Source of the DNA: Culex pipiens pallens
Lineage: Eukaryota; Arthropoda; Insecta; Diptera; Culicidae
Assembly: GCF_016801865.2 (NCBI RefSeq)
Contig: NC_068938.1
Coordinates: forward strand, 86,017,474 to 86,081,473
DNA length: 64,000 bases
Direction of reading: 5' to 3'
In this document: in pieces, positions 12,736 to 25,500 of the stretch
How the letters are laid out: each line of letters starts with the position of its first letter
How positions within the stretch are numbered: position 1 is the stretch's first letter
Program-made: the position numbers and the translations under genes
Notes under the pieces: model-generated
What the model saw: the letters and a program-made list of their open reading frames with translations, nothing else
Told to the model about the DNA's origin: nothing
Database searches by the model: none

Positions 12736-13843
12736 CAGATAAATCTGTATTTGACAGATTTTTCGATCCCAAAATTCGCAAAAATCTGTATAGGGGAACA
12801 GCATCTAATTCCAGCGTGCCTCTAATGTTGGCGGTCACAACTTTGGCATTCAATTAAAGCTAATTAAAAGCGTTTTCAACTGAAATCGAGTGATAAATAG
12901 CTCAATAAGGGCATCTCCACCGCAGGGACCTAATTGCGTTGCAAAGCTAATTTGGCACCCGCTAATTTAGGTTCGAGTTCATCCGTGTTCATCCGAATCA
13001 AAACAAAACTCAGGTTAGCTCCGGGATCTACCGGGAGCAAATCGTCTGACGGATGGTTTTTTAAAACAAAACAATGTAATTGGACCAATGTGAGTTTGTA
13101 AACAAAGAGTTTATCCTGCTCACGTCAGTAAATATTTACATTAGGAGTGATGATTGATTTTTCGATTTCAATTATTCGAGTTTGGAGATATTTTCCTTCC
13201 TGTGTTGCAAGTTTACGCATGAAAAATGAATTTTGGTAATCTGGAGTGATGCAGTTTAGTTTTTTAGGTCAGATTGGGGCTGTGTTTGTTTAATTTTGGT
13301 CAACGCATAAGGTTTTCTATGCCCAGTGAAAAAAACATAATTTAACCCAAAAATGACGAACTTCTCGTCACAGTGTCCTGATGCAAACAATGATCGAGCT
13401 CGAGCTGTCACAGCCGTCACAGCCCTGCGAAGTATGTTGGCTGACATATCGGGCGGTCAGTAAAAAAAACCAGCTAGAAGTCGCCTGACAAGAAACTTTT
13501 GCTAGAAAGAGATAGGAAACCTGATGCAAACAATCGTCCAGCTGTAATAGAGCTATCTAAGCCCGATCACACACACACTAGCACACCATTTGTTTTGCTG
13601 GCTGGTACAAAATTTAACCTCACTTTTTTCGTGTACGTACACGCAATACATGCGCACGTAGATAACTCTATGTAAACATAATTTGAATGTATTGGTAAAT
13701 TTTTGACTAGAAAGCCTTATTGTCGATCTACTGCCGGACATGCAAGAGACAAGTCATTTGTATTGAGTAAAAAGCAAAATTCAAGCATAACATTTTAAAT
13801 AAGCCAATACGGATTTGAAAACAAGCAATCCAAGCAATCCTGA

Positions 13844-14125
13844 TCTTAAATTCTTAAATTCTTAAATTCTTAAATTCTTAAATTCTTAAATTCTTAAATT
13901 CTTAAATTCTCAAATTCTTAAATTCATAAATACCTAAATTCACAAATTCTTAAATTAATAAATACTTAAATTCAAAAATTCTTAAATTCTTAAATTCTTT
14001 AATTCTTAAATTCTTAAATTCTCAAATTCTTAAATTCTTAAATTCTTAAATACTTAAATTCACAAATTCTTAAATTCTTTAATTCACAAATTCTTAAATC
14101 CACAAATTCTTAAATTTTCAAATTC
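13844..14125. repeat. Simple repeat (CTTAAATT)n-like
   Basis: Nearly uninterrupted units of TTCTTAAA / TTCACAAA, period 8-9, run for about 280 bp. Units become less regular toward the right. It sits within the 12907-15367 element. Confidence 0.85.
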
Positions 14126-14404
14126 CTGATTTTGAATTCAATTTTTGATAAAAATAAAAAAATGATAATAATAGTGAATGTCAGAATCCTGGGTTTTTCG
14201 TTAATTTATATTTTCAAATTTCTAAATTTCAGATTTCAGCTTTTGTAATTTCGACTTGTAATTTCTGAATAAAATATATATTTTAATTCTGCATACTTTT
14301 TATTTAGAATTTAAAATTTATTTTTTTACTATTGAGTTTTTCAATAAGATAATAGATATTTGTATGATAACTGTCAAGTTTATTTTCACTCTGGTTTACT
14401 TCAT

Positions 14405-14470
14405 TTCGATCCGTGTGGAACAATTGGACAGCGCACTGGACTCACAATCCAGAGGTTGCTGTTTGGTACA
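14405..14470 (+). other. Degenerate tRNA-like SINE head
   Basis: GGAACAATTGGACAGCGCA resembles an A box and the following CACAATCCAGAGGTTGCTG resembles a tRNA anticodon/variable region. The B box is decayed (TTTGGTAC in place of GGTTCGA). A related copy lies inverted at 57765-57850. It is not a functional tRNA. Confidence 0.45.
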
Positions 14471-15367
14471 AGAAATAGTGGCAGACAGCTATAAAAACAA
14501 CTTCTGTTTATACCATTTCGACCAAAAAACTATATCTGTCCATTTAATTTCAAAATTCTGCATGAGATTCGGCGGGGATTTTCAAAATTATTATATCGAA
14601 TACAATATTTTTAAAACGTTTGTGAGTTTCAGTCGCATACAAAAAGGAAAATGCTTTATATATATTTGAATTTTAATACATAATTCAACAATGTTTAAAT
14701 TTTCTGTGATGATTGGCTTATATAAAATTCAGGTAGTTGATTATTTTTTATTTAAAAAATACGAAATAATGATAAATAACACAATTTTTCAATTTAATAA
14801 AGTCGTTTTGAACCAAATTACTGATTCTTTTCAATATTAATTCAAATTTGATAGTCAAAATAAATGTAACTTCTACCAAACAAAGACAAATAATTCTAAA
14901 AATCGCTGAAAAAATAGCCACCGGCAGCTCGGGGACTTCTCGAGCACCTATCTTGGCTACTCGACGGATCCCCGATGAACTTTTTCTTGGCTGAATGAAC
15001 TCGAATCCTAATTTAGCTTTAGCTTTGCTACCCGCGGTGCGAAAGTTTGGGTGCAAACATGTCGGGGGCAAAACGGATGAACTTTTTTAAAAATTTGAAA
15101 ATGATATTTTATTGATGTAAGTAAACAATTATGCCATATAATGCAATTGGAAGCATGTTCTATCATGCTAGAATGTAGTTTTATTGATTTCGATCAACAA
15201 AACGGCTAGAAAATAGATAAATTAGATCCCCGCGGTGGGCTTGATTCGGTAGCCAAATTAGCTCCCAGCGGTGCGAAAACGTGTATTAGCTACGGAGCAA
15301 AGCTAAAACTGGGGATCCAACCGATAGGTTTGCCACGCAATTAGATCTCTGCGGTGGAGATGCCCTA

Positions 15368-16458
15368 AGAAGTGAGCAAGCAAGTTTCTATAAAAAGTTT
15401 TGCAAAATTAGTTGTTCAAATAGTGAAAATCAGCAAATTCGATGGAGTTAGGAGCGAGTGCTAAACCTGCCAAACATACGAGAATTTCCCCTATACAGAG
15501 TTTTTTTAATGATTATATCTGAAAATTTCAACAATTTATTGATTGAATTATGCTTTAATATGATCAAAAAGCCTAAATCTACTGTTGAAAATTTAAAAAT
15601 ATCTTCCATGGTTCCGAATTCGACATGATGCAGATAAAATACATATTTATTTTTAAGAAAATTTCGTTGGAATTTCGTTGGATTGAACACGAGACACGAG
15701 ACGAGACTTCTTAGTTATTGCAGATTCGAATAGTACCATAAATTTCCTTTAAAATGATATGACCCAATTTTTTTTACAGTTGAATAACAAAATGTGCAGA
15801 AGTTTTGTATTTTTTCAATATTTTTCTGAGTAGGCCATCTAATCGGGCGTCTGATTTCACACAAAAGTCCCTTTGACACAAAATATCTAAACCATCATCA
15901 TTTTAGGCTGCAAATTATTGAAAACACGTTTATTTAGTTCAATAATCAAAGGGGTCCCTCCGTGACGAGATATCGAAAAATATTTCGTTTTCGTTTTACG
16001 GAGCAAGGTGGGGGACGCGGCCTCAAGTCAGTCCAAGTCCGGTTTCTTGTGGAAAATAGGGTAGTGGCCGAACTAGTATTGCATACCAAATGAACACCAC
16101 CGGAAGATATAGAGGATCAGGAGGGGGAAGGTGAAAGAAAATTAGTGTAGGTGTGAGTAGTAAGAACTTGGATGACTTAAGCAGTTACGTTAATCTAAGT
16201 TTAACACTGTATAAAGGAAATCTGAAATTATGATTCAAAGTAAAAAGGCCCGGAAGAAATTGAATTATTAGTTAATTAAATAAGAAAATGTAAATAATCG
16301 GAGATTTATACAAAGGACACCTATGATGTATTTCAAATTTAAAGGAAATTTAAAAAAACTGGAAACCGAAAGATGAAAACTAACTTGTCTATGGAATATA
16401 AATCTTGATGCATTTTTTTCTTGGCCCCGTCCTGTCGCGTCTGTCAGTAGTCTTATCG
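15368..16458. other. Gene-free stretch with old repeat fragments
   Basis: Contains the inverted partner of the 9840-9890 repeat at about 15880-16030 (CCGTGACGAGATATCGAAAA). AT-rich elsewhere, and no gene is seen. Confidence 0.35.
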
Positions 16459-16460
16459 TA

Positions 16461-17406
16461 GGGGAGAGTGGGGAGACTTGATCCCCGGGGACACTTGATC
16501 CCAAGCCTGTATCTCATCAGCATGTGGGTAAAACAATTAGCTTTGTTCTAGTGAGTTGTGCAAAATTAACTAAAACTCATTGTAGAAAACAAAGAAAAAA
16601 TTGAAAAAATGTTTAGATTAAGTTACACACATTTTTCTAAAACGAGCTGCCAAAAACTTCCAAGAGATCTTTTTTCTTTGTTTTAGTATGTATAGAAAAC
16701 ACTCAAAAATTATTCAAAAAAATATTTTTTATACATGAATTGTTTGATAAACTTATCAACTCCAAAACCCTTACGCATTTGATGTTAAATTTATCGTTAT
16801 ACTATTTTTACAATCAATTGTTTAAAAAAGTGCGTTTAGGGAGACTTGATCCCTGCATTTTTACAGTCACTGGAATCAGCCTCAAGATTAATTAATTGGG
16901 CTGGGTTTTCATACATAGTTTCCTTTAGTATAGTTGTACATAACTAACTGCAGTTTGAACCTTTTTTCAAAAGTTTTGTAAACAAAAATTTCCAGCTTTT
17001 GTAAACATGCTTAATTTTGGTCTAAAAAATAATATTTTAAGTTTTCAAATATTTTACATACTAAACTTGATATATTTTGAACACAAACGTACAGGTTTTA
17101 TGTTAAATTGCTATAACTTATAGAAAATTAAAAGTTTGGATGAATAAGAAACATTTTGCTTAAGATTTCTTCAAAATATTGAAAGGGGGATCAAGTTACC
17201 CCTAACATTTTTAAAATGCCGGTTTAAAATATTTTTTTTAAACGCTTGGCATGATTCGAAGAGATCATCTGATGAAATACCCTTATAAGCCAAACATAGA
17301 TGAATGTTTAAGCTTTCAATTCATGCAAAAAGTTTATAGTTTTGTGATAAATTGACAGAGTTATGTGCGATACAAAAAAAGGGGATCAAGTCTCCCCACT
17401 CTCCCC
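16461..17406. mobile_element. 946-bp TA-flanked MITE with GGGGAGAGTGGGGAG ends
   Basis: TIRs of about 26 bp begin GGGGAGAGTGGGGAGACTTG, and both ends are bordered by TA (16459-16460, 17407-17408). Further internal copies of GAGACTTGATCCC (near 16495 and 16840) form subterminal repeats. There is no coding capacity. Confidence 0.85.
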
Positions 17407-17656
17407 TACATTACAACTAGAAGCAGATGTGCAAATGAAATAGTACACTTCGACCAGTTTAACCATTGATTAAAGTCCAATCTATTATTTACGGAAAACA
17501 AACATTTATCAACAACCTAGACTAAACTTTCTGAAAGAAACTTGAATCTCAAACTCCCAAATGCCAAACATTCCTTTACCTTGTTTTTAACCCAATAAAC
17601 ATAACTGAACAGTTCATACTTTACAAGTTGAACACTCGTTGTTAAGACGACTATTT

Positions 17657-17801
17657 CCGTAGTAACAGTTCAATAGGGCGAATCTGCATTTGTAAACAAG
17701 CAGTCTATCCCCCTCTTACTTGACGTGAACTGTCACTTGAGCGAAAGGGATAGACTGTCTGTCCACAAATGCAGACGCGCTCCATTGAACTGTTATTACG
17801 G
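17657..17801. mobile_element. 145-bp hairpin MITE
   Basis: Left arm CCGTAGTAACAGTTCAATAG pairs with right arm (reversed) CCGTAATAACAGTTCAATGG. Both continue through CTGCATTTGT and AGTCTATCCC, giving arms of about 55 bp. A second, more diverged hairpin with similar inner sequence follows at 17815-17939. Confidence 0.7.
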
Positions 17802-18650
17802 ATTTCGTGCCTTCCATTTCATTAGGGCACAGAAGCTCTGCAAACAAGAGTGTATCCCTATCATACATTTTGTAAACTGTCATTTGAGTGAGAGAGATGC
17901 ATCCCTGTTCACAAAAACCATGTGTCCCTTTGAAATGTTAGGCTCCATTTGATTGTCAAAACTCCAGTAGATCCAGCGCGGTTTAGTTACCCTCCAACTT
18001 CCCACCCTCCAGATATTTTAAACGGATCTTTACCCTCCACCCTCAAAGTTTCCAAGCAACTTTTTCAAAACGGCGTATGTGTTATTCGATTTAATACATA
18101 CAACTTCTTGAAAAGATACTCTTAGCCAAAAAGTATTTTAGAGAGTTCTCCTCAGAATTTACTCGAACAATTCTAGAAAAATCTCTTGCAACAACACCAC
18201 CACCAACCGCCCTGTTCCGCTATCGATGGCTAAGTTATGTTTCAAGCAGCACCACTACCCACACTAGTAATGTTACATCAGCGATGGATAAATTAAAGTT
18301 TTTAATCAATGGGCTTTTGGGAGCGATTTAGATTAATAATTTGCATAATTTACCGTTTTTACTTTCAAACCAACAATTAATTAACAGATTAATCACATTT
18401 CGCTTTTCAACTAATGAATCATTCCTTTCTAAGATTTTTATTCATTTCAATCATTTTAAGCATTTCAATTGTTTGAAGTATGTTAAGTTGATTTTAAATA
18501 TTACGAGTAATTTTTATATTTAAGGTATTTCAGGTATACGAGTGTACCAAGTTTTTGAAGGTTTTTAAAGATTTCACGTAATTCAAGTTTTTTGCAGTTT
18601 TCATGGATTTTAAGTATAATAAGTATTTCCAGCATTTCAAGTATTATAAG

Positions 18651-19871
18651 TAGGGTTAGTGAAATTTCACGATTTCGCGGACAGCGTGAAATCCGTGAAA
18701 TTTGGCTTTTTCCGTGAAATCCCGTGAAATTTTATGTTTGTGTGAAACTGTAACGATTTTTCTCAAAATGATTTATCTAACTCAAAAAGGAATAAAAATA
18801 ATCTTATGAACTAGTATAGAATTAAAAGAGAGAATGCCTATGTTCAATAACTAACATAGGGTTAGTAAATCATGTTTGTTTTTCAAAATAACAACATAAT
18901 AAATATTTCATCCATACAGACTATTTAAGTAAATTTTATTAGTTTTCAATTGAAAAGCTTGATATGAAACACTTGAAAAATTGTTCTGATTTTTCAGTGT
19001 TTTTAGAAACATACTATGTTTAGTAATATTTTCATTCGCTGTTATAAAAATTTTACTGCTTTTTTATTTGAAAGGTATAGTTTCAAAAGATTTTAAAAGA
19101 AACATGATTTGTTTTATTTGAAAAAATGAAAGCTTTAAAATTAACTATTGAAAACTTTACAGATGTCGCAAAAAATATTTAATTTTTTTCACTCATTTTT
19201 GCTAGACAAGATTGTTAAATCTTGCTTTGATATGAAATTCTATAAAATGAGGCAAATCAACTAAAACTTTTCAGCTTTAAAAAAAGCAAAGCAATCCACT
19301 TTAACGACCCCAGGATCTTTTGTGGGCTCTGTTGCAAGTTTTTGCTCATTTCTAGGCGTCCGAAGGTTATGTGTGGTGAGTTACTCAAAACCTCTTTTAC
19401 GCAAATGGACCGACGTTTTACTTCCCCGTCCGATAGAAGGCCAGAAGGATAAGGCGGGAATCGAACCCGTGCCCCATAGCAACTTAGGGATCGGCAGCCA
19501 AAGCCGCTCACCACCGCGCCACGAGATCCTTAAACTTTTTAAGTCGAGTATTAAAAAAAAGCAGTTCAATAAATGAGAATACGCATGCCCTACATTATGT
19601 TTCAAAATATATTTGGAGCCCATCCATAACCTAGGTGGAATCTTTTTAGAAAAAAAAATTGTGTCACGTTCAAATTTATGAAAGTTTTTTTGTTTATCGA
19701 TGAATAATATATAATGAAGCATTAAAAATAGTTTCGGTGATTCAAACATAAGCTTTTCAGAGTTATTTTAACATTTTTCACGTTCCGTGAAATTTGCGTG
19801 AAATTTGGTGTTTTGAAATTGAGGTCCCCGTGAAATTTGCAATTTTCGAGCGTGAAAAATCACTAAGCCTA
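18651..19871. mobile_element. 1.2-kb hAT-like MITE, 8-bp TSD
   Basis: TIRs are TAGGGTTAGTGAAATTTCAC (left) and TAGGCTTAGTGATTTTTCAC (right, reversed), with the exact 8-bp TSD ATTATAAG at 18643-18650 and 19872-19879. Both ends carry several CGTGAAATTT motifs. A SINE is inserted in its right half. It is nested in the 17975-24199 element. Confidence 0.9.
19300..19533 (-). mobile_element. tRNA-derived SINE (minus)
   Basis: Read on the minus strand, the head carries an A box (CTCGTGGCGCGGTGGTGAGC) and a B box (GGGTTCGATTCCCGCC) with CTGCCGATCC between them, then a body beginning CTTCTATCGGACGGGGAAG. The copy at 41787-42004 has the same layout. The edges here are approximate. The tRNA-like head is not a functional tRNA. 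Confidence 0.75.
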
Positions 19872-19880
19872 ATTATAAGT

Positions 19881-19953
19881 ACCGCAATCAGGGGTGAGAT
19901 TGGTTCATACAAAAATGCAGAAATTTGTATGACCCAATCTCACCCCTCACGGT
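19881..19953. mobile_element. Very short TA-type MITE with GGGGTGAGATTGG ends
   Basis: The left ACCGCAATCAGGGGTGAGAT pairs with ACCGTGAGGGGTGAGATTGG reversed from the right, leaving almost no interior. It is a relative of the elements at 22098, 41608, 49493 and 61174, and lies immediately to the right of the hAT MITE. Confidence 0.65.
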
Positions 19954-22097
19954 GCATCAAGTATTTCAAGGGTTTAAAGAATTTCAAGTATTCATTTTTT
20001 TCTAAGCATTTCAAGTAAATCAAATTTTCAAGTATTTCTTGAACCCAAGGATTTCAACATTTGTAACTATTTCAAGGATTTCAAGTATTTCAAATTGATT
20101 TTTAATATTTGTAGTATTTCAAGTAGTTGAAGTAAATATTTCTAGTATCTTTTTCATTTATTTTAATTTCATAAAGAATTTAAAATATTTCCTGTACTTC
20201 AAGTATTTTGTGTTTTTCAAGCATTTCTAGTAATACAAATAAGTAATGTATTTCAAGTAATTCAGTTAATGTTAATATTTTAATTTTTCTATAATTTCAA
20301 TTCATTTTTTTAGATTTAATCGTCTCTTACTAAGTTTAATCATGAAATATCTTTATAAATGTTTCAGGAGTGATTGAAAATCATTTTTTTAGAGGATTTA
20401 ATAAATTTTCAGTAACATGATTTTTTTTTTTGATTTTATACATGTATGTAACCCTCGATGTACACATCCAAATTTAAAATATTTCTAGTATTTCAAGCAT
20501 TTCACGTAATTCTATTATATTATGTTTTTAATGTTATTCATTTTCAAGTGATTCCAGTTTTAAAAATATTTGGAGTGTATCAAATATTTTAATCATCTTA
20601 ACACTTTTTAAATTTTCAAGCACTTCAAGCATGTTCATTCATATCATGTTTTTTTATTTAATTTTTTTTTAAGAATTTCAATAATTTAAGATTTTTAAGG
20701 TAATTCAAGTACCAAGTACATGAAATACTTAAATTATTTGAGCAAAAATTTGACAAAAATACTAGTTTTTAAGTGTTTTTAAATAAATAAAATAACTGAC
20801 TTAAATTAATTTCCTTTTTTGAATCAAATTTTAAAAACCGTATAAAGCATCATATTTTAAGGAATTTATGTAAACCGAAAAGTGATAATAATGATTGAAA
20901 TTCATCTGAATATACAAAAGAAATCTTGGAACAATAGAAATTTGTCGATGTTTTCAAATATATGAAATTCTTCAAACACTTTAAAACAGTTAACAGTTTA
21001 AAATTTAAAAAATGTTCTTATGAAGTGAAAATCATTCTAAAACCCGAATAAAATGGTACTTGAAATACATAAACTATTTATTGTACTTTCAATATTTACA
21101 ATATTTTCAAAGATTACTTGAACAGTTGGAATATTTTTGTAGCTTGGAATACATGATAAAATATTTAAACAGGAAGTATTTGACGTGTCAACAATTCTTA
21201 AAATACTTCAACAACATTTAAAACATTCGAAATCACTAACATATTTTTAAAACACTGAAACACGTAAAAAATTCAAGCTTCATATGATCAAAATACTCGA
21301 CAAACCTAAAATGCTCAATATCATAACAAAAAAAAAACAAAGCAGAAAGACTTTAAATAATAGAAACTTGAAAATTTAATATACTTGGAATCTTTGAAAT
21401 AATTGAAATACATGAAAAATAAAAGTAATCGAAAAAGTCCTTGAAAATGATAAAATACTTGAATGACTTAAACAACTTGAATTAATTACATGAATCACAT
21501 GAATTTCTTAAAGTAAAAGAAATACTTCAAGGTCTTGAAAAAACAAAATACTCGAATTAATTCAAAAAACAAAATACTCGAATTAATTGAATAACTTGAA
21601 ATACATTTAATATTGGAAAAACTTGAAATTTCTGAAATACACGAAAACACGAAATTCTTCAATTACAAGAAATTGGAAGTATTTGAATTACTAGAAATGT
21701 TTGATACTTGTTTTACTTCTATAGTTTTTAAAGGTCCAATTACCAAAATTTTGCTGTGTTTTTGAATACTACTAACTAAATGCGGTTTCAGAAACACCAA
21801 AAAAAAACAAAAAAAAAACAAACATGTGTTTACTGGACTTGAAAAAACCCCAGACTTGAAGTACTTGAAATTCTTCATATAATTGAAACACTCGAAATAC
21901 TCGAAATACTTAAAATACTACAAGTTTTTGAAATATCTAAGATCAATCTGAAATACTATTGATTCTTGAAACACTTTCGGTTCTCGCAATACTTTAAATC
22001 CTTGAAATCCTACTTCGAAAACTTGGAAAAATTTAAATACTTAAAGTACTTATGAGACTTAAAACCCAATACTCCAAAACTTGAAATGCTTGATGTA

Positions 22098-22189
22098 CCG
22101 TCATCAGGGGTGACATTGGGTCAGACAAAAATTTCTAAATTTGTATGATGCAATCTCACCCCCAGACCCAATGTCACCCCTGATGACGG
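22098..22189. mobile_element. 92-bp TA MITE, near-perfect palindrome
   Basis: Flanked by TA (22096-22097, 22190-22191). Arms read CCGTCATCAGGGGTGACATT and its exact complement, with GGGTCAGAC/CAGACCC next. It inserts into the degenerate repeat interior of the large fold-back. Confidence 0.8.
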
Positions 22190-24208
22190 TACTTATAACA
22201 CTCTTGAAATATTTAAAATCGATTTGAAATGTTTGAAGAATTTGAAAACATGAAGTATTTGAAATACTTAAAACATATTTATTTACTTCTATTGTTTCTT
22301 TAAAGGTCCAATTTTGCTACCTCTGACTCAATGCGGTTTCAGATACACCAAAAAGACAAAATTTTGTTCATTTGACTGTAAAAAACTACAAACATGAAGT
22401 ACTTGAAATCCTTCAAGTTCATGAAATCCTTGTAATTCTTCAAATACATGAAAATTGCTTGAAACACTCAAAATACATAAAAGACCGAATTCTTGAAATA
22501 TTTAAGATCAATTTAGAATACTTTAAATCATAGAAATTGAAATACATGAAATAATTGAACTACTTCAAAACTCGAAATTTATTAAATACATGAAATCCTT
22601 GAAATATCTGAAAACATGAAGTATATACAAGTATATACAAGAAGTATTTAGTTTTTTTGAAGGTCCATACCAATATTTTGCCTGTGTTTTTGAATACCGC
22701 TAACTCATTGCGGTTTCAGAAACACAAAAAAACAACAACAACAAAAAACTAAATTTTGCTTACTGGACTTGAAAAAAACCCCAGACCCCTTCAAGTACTT
22801 AAAACCCTTCAGATAATTGAAACTTGCTTAAACACTCGAAATACTACGAAATACTAAATTACTACAAATTCTTGAAATATCTAAGATCTATCTGAAATAC
22901 TATACATTCTTGAAATACATTCAGTTCTCTCAATACTTTAAATCCTTAAAATTATACAAACACTTGATATACTTGAATACCTACTTCGAAAACTTGGAAA
23001 AAATGAAATAATTCAATTACTTATAATCAAAACTTGAAATACTTGAAATTCTTGAAATGTTTGATGTACTTATAAAAATCGAAATTCTTAAAATATTTAA
23101 AATCAATTTGAAATATTTAAAGGAATTTAAAATAATTGAAAAAATATATTATAAGTAATTAAATAACTTGAATTGCATGAAATACTAAGATACTAGTATA
23201 CGAAGTATTTAATAAACATGAATTAATAGAAACATTTGATATTTTTATTTACTTCTATTGTTTTTATAAAGGTCCAATTTTGATTTTTTGGCTTTAGAGT
23301 GTTTTTGACGCAATGTGGTTTCAGAAACATAAAAAAAAAATTTTTGTTCATTGGACTTAAAAAAACTCCAAACATGAATCTTGTTTGAAACACTCAAAAT
23401 ACATAAAAAAACTACAAATTTTTGAAATATTTAAGATCAATCTGAAATACTTTAAATCCTAGAAAATCTTGAATTACTTGAAATAGGTACTTAAATACAT
23501 GAAATACTTTGAACACTTGAAATACTTGCAATGCTTAAAATCCACAAAATACTTTACATACTTCAAGCTCTTGAAACACATGATGTTCTTATTACACTTT
23601 AAATCCTTGAAAAAATTAAAATCAATTTGAAATAATTGAAACAATTTAAAAAATAGAGTATTTAAATTATTTGAAAAACTAAAACTAATTGGATAAACAA
23701 TATTTGAATAACTTGGAATACATGAACTAAAAATTCTAAAAATAGAAAGGAATGAATCATTAGTTGAAAAGCGAAATGTGATTAATCTGTTAATTAATTG
23801 TTGGTTTGAAAGTAAAAACGGTAAATTATGCAAATTATTAATCTAAATCGCTCCCAAAAGCCCATTGATTAAAAACTTTAATTTATTCATCGCTGATGTA
23901 ACATTACTAGTGTGGGTAGTGGTGCTGCTTGAAACATAACTTAGCCATCGATAGCGGAACAGGGCGGTTGGTGGTGGTGTTGTTGCAAGAGATTTCTCTA
24001 GTATTGATTGAGTAAATTCCGAGGAGAGCTCTCTATAATACTTTTAGGCTAAGAGTATCTTTTCAAGAAGTTGTATGTATTAAATCGAATAACACATACG
24101 CCGTTTTGAAAAAGTTGCTTGGAAACTTTGAGGGTGGAGGGTAAAGATCTGTTTAAAATATCTGGAGGGTGGGAAGTTGGAGGGTAACTAAACCGCGCTA
24201 GTAGATCC

Positions 24209-24839
24209 TCGATTCGCAACAATGGTCGATACAACCATAATCCGAAAACCGTTAGTTCAACAGATTAACGAATTTTGTCCGATATCATTTCATTACTGAT
24301 TGATCGAGACTCTATGGATTTTTTTTTTACTATTCCGAATGGTTAGCATACCACATAAATTGAAATCAGAGATTCTGAAAGCATTACTTAACTCACTTAC
24401 ACACAGATGGAGTCTGGAACTATTAAACAACCTAAAGTTACAAAAAAATACTAACTATTCTGAGTGCAGTGCAACAAAACTAATTTATCAAAATACCAAA
24501 TCCTAACCTAACACCATATAGAGGCAAGCTCGAACAAAAGCGATTTTTTTCCTGGTCTCACTTTGATTTCCCATTTGTTGCCTGTTTTGCCCGTTCGCTG
24601 CTGACCGTGTACGCCACAGTGGTATAACGTCAAAAAAGCCTCGTATAATGTTTGTAAACAGTATACAGTACAACTACCATAAGTCGGTTAGTTTTTTCTT
24701 GAATACTTTTGCAGCATAATTTTATTATGAATTTAAAGGGGAATAGCATGTAATTTCATCATGCACGTGATGTTGGCTTACAACAGTTGGGCGTTCAAGA
24801 ATAGCTGTAAGTTGGCAAGAGAACTGGTTCCCCAGTGGA
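24209..24839. other. Intergenic stretch without recognisable features
   Basis: AT-rich DNA with short open frames only. I see neither splice-flanked exon-like sequence nor clear element ends. Confidence 0.3.
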
Positions 24840-25010
24840 CGGCTTTCTATGCATTGTTTTGCAGAAGGAATCCGTCCACCGTTGGACGGATTCCTCTTGC
24901 TGGACATTGTTAACAAACTTGTCCCAAGTTCTCATTTCCTCCTGAAAAGAAATCTGTCCACCGGTGGACCGATTCCTCTTGCAAAATACAGCCAAGAAAT
25001 CCGTCAAACA
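24840..25010. repeat. Tandem palindromic repeats with GGAATCCGTCCACC cores
   Basis: A 28-bp palindrome centred near 24880 (GGAATCCGTCC ... GGACGGATTCC) is followed by CTCTTGC. A second copy at 24950-24980 (AATCTGTCCACCGGTGGACC) is followed by the same CTCTTGC, and a diverged third lies near 24830 (CCCCAGTGGACGG). It is tandem duplication of a unit of about 90 bp with a palindromic core. Confidence 0.6.
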
Positions 25011-25284
25011 GTGACCAAATTTTAAAAAATCCGGCTTGCCAACGTTGTCAAAAGAAACCGACCTTTCCCAAAAATGCCGGATATTATTTTAAAAGTTTGC
25101 TTGAGAACGGCAAAGTTTCCTGTCCCCAAAGTGATTGTTTTTTCGCCTGTCAACTGTCAAACAAAGGTGTACAAATTTAGGTCATCAGATTATTTGTCAA
25201 TATGTTTATTCAGTATATCAATAACTACCTCAACATGTTAACGAATGGTAAAACGTTACTTAATCTACCGTATGGTGGATGATG

Positions 25285-25500
25285 CATTCCTCTCGATAGG
25301 ATTCGAACTGACGACCTTTGGATTGTGAGTCCAACTGCCTACCAGCGACTCCTACACCTGGACTAAGCTAACGATCTAGATTAGGTCTGAACCAATGTTC
25401 ACTTCCCCATCCGACGGATAAGACAAATCTTGACTCGAAAAAAGCCACCGGGTCTTACTGGGGCTGAAGCCAGGCCAACTGGCCATCTGTTGAGTAACAC
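25285..25500 (-). mobile_element. Truncated composite SINE (minus)
   Basis: ATTCGAACTGACGACCTTTG and GTGAGTCCAACTGCCTACCA at 25290-25350 match the element at 59275-59565 closely. The right part (about 25430-25500) is a diverged form of its second tRNA-like head. It is read on the minus strand. Confidence 0.65.

Larger units (their letters stand above)
12907..15367. mobile_element. 2.5-kb element with AGGGCATCTCCACCGC ends
   Basis: The left end AGGGCATCTCCACCGCAGG (12908) pairs with the right end ...CTGCGGTGGAGATGCCCT (15366); a TA lies at each border. Related internal copies of the end sequence (AATTAGATC, CGCGGTG) recur at 15225-15360. It contains a simple-repeat block and a tRNA-like remnant. 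Open frames (for example 101 codons at 14364) look non-coding. Confidence 0.65.
17975..24199. mobile_element. 6.2-kb fold-back element with 9-bp TSD
   Basis: The left end AGCGCGGTTTAGTTACCCTC is reproduced inverted at the right end (24199), and the arms stay alignable for about 450 bp (to about 18440 and 23735). The element is flanked by the exact direct repeat AGTAGATCC (17966-17974 and 24200-24208). A 9-bp duplication is what Foldback/MULE-type transposition makes. The interior is degenerate short repeats: TTTCAAGTATTTC-like on the left half, the complement GAAATACTTGAAAT-like on the right half, so the whole interior is also loosely inverted. No transposase is visible. Later insertions lie inside at 18651-19871, 19881-19953 and 22098-22189. 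Confidence 0.9.

Noticed and set aside
13844..14125. Telomere-like repeat
   Set aside because: The TTCTTAAA-type unit is not a telomere motif and lies inside a transposon.
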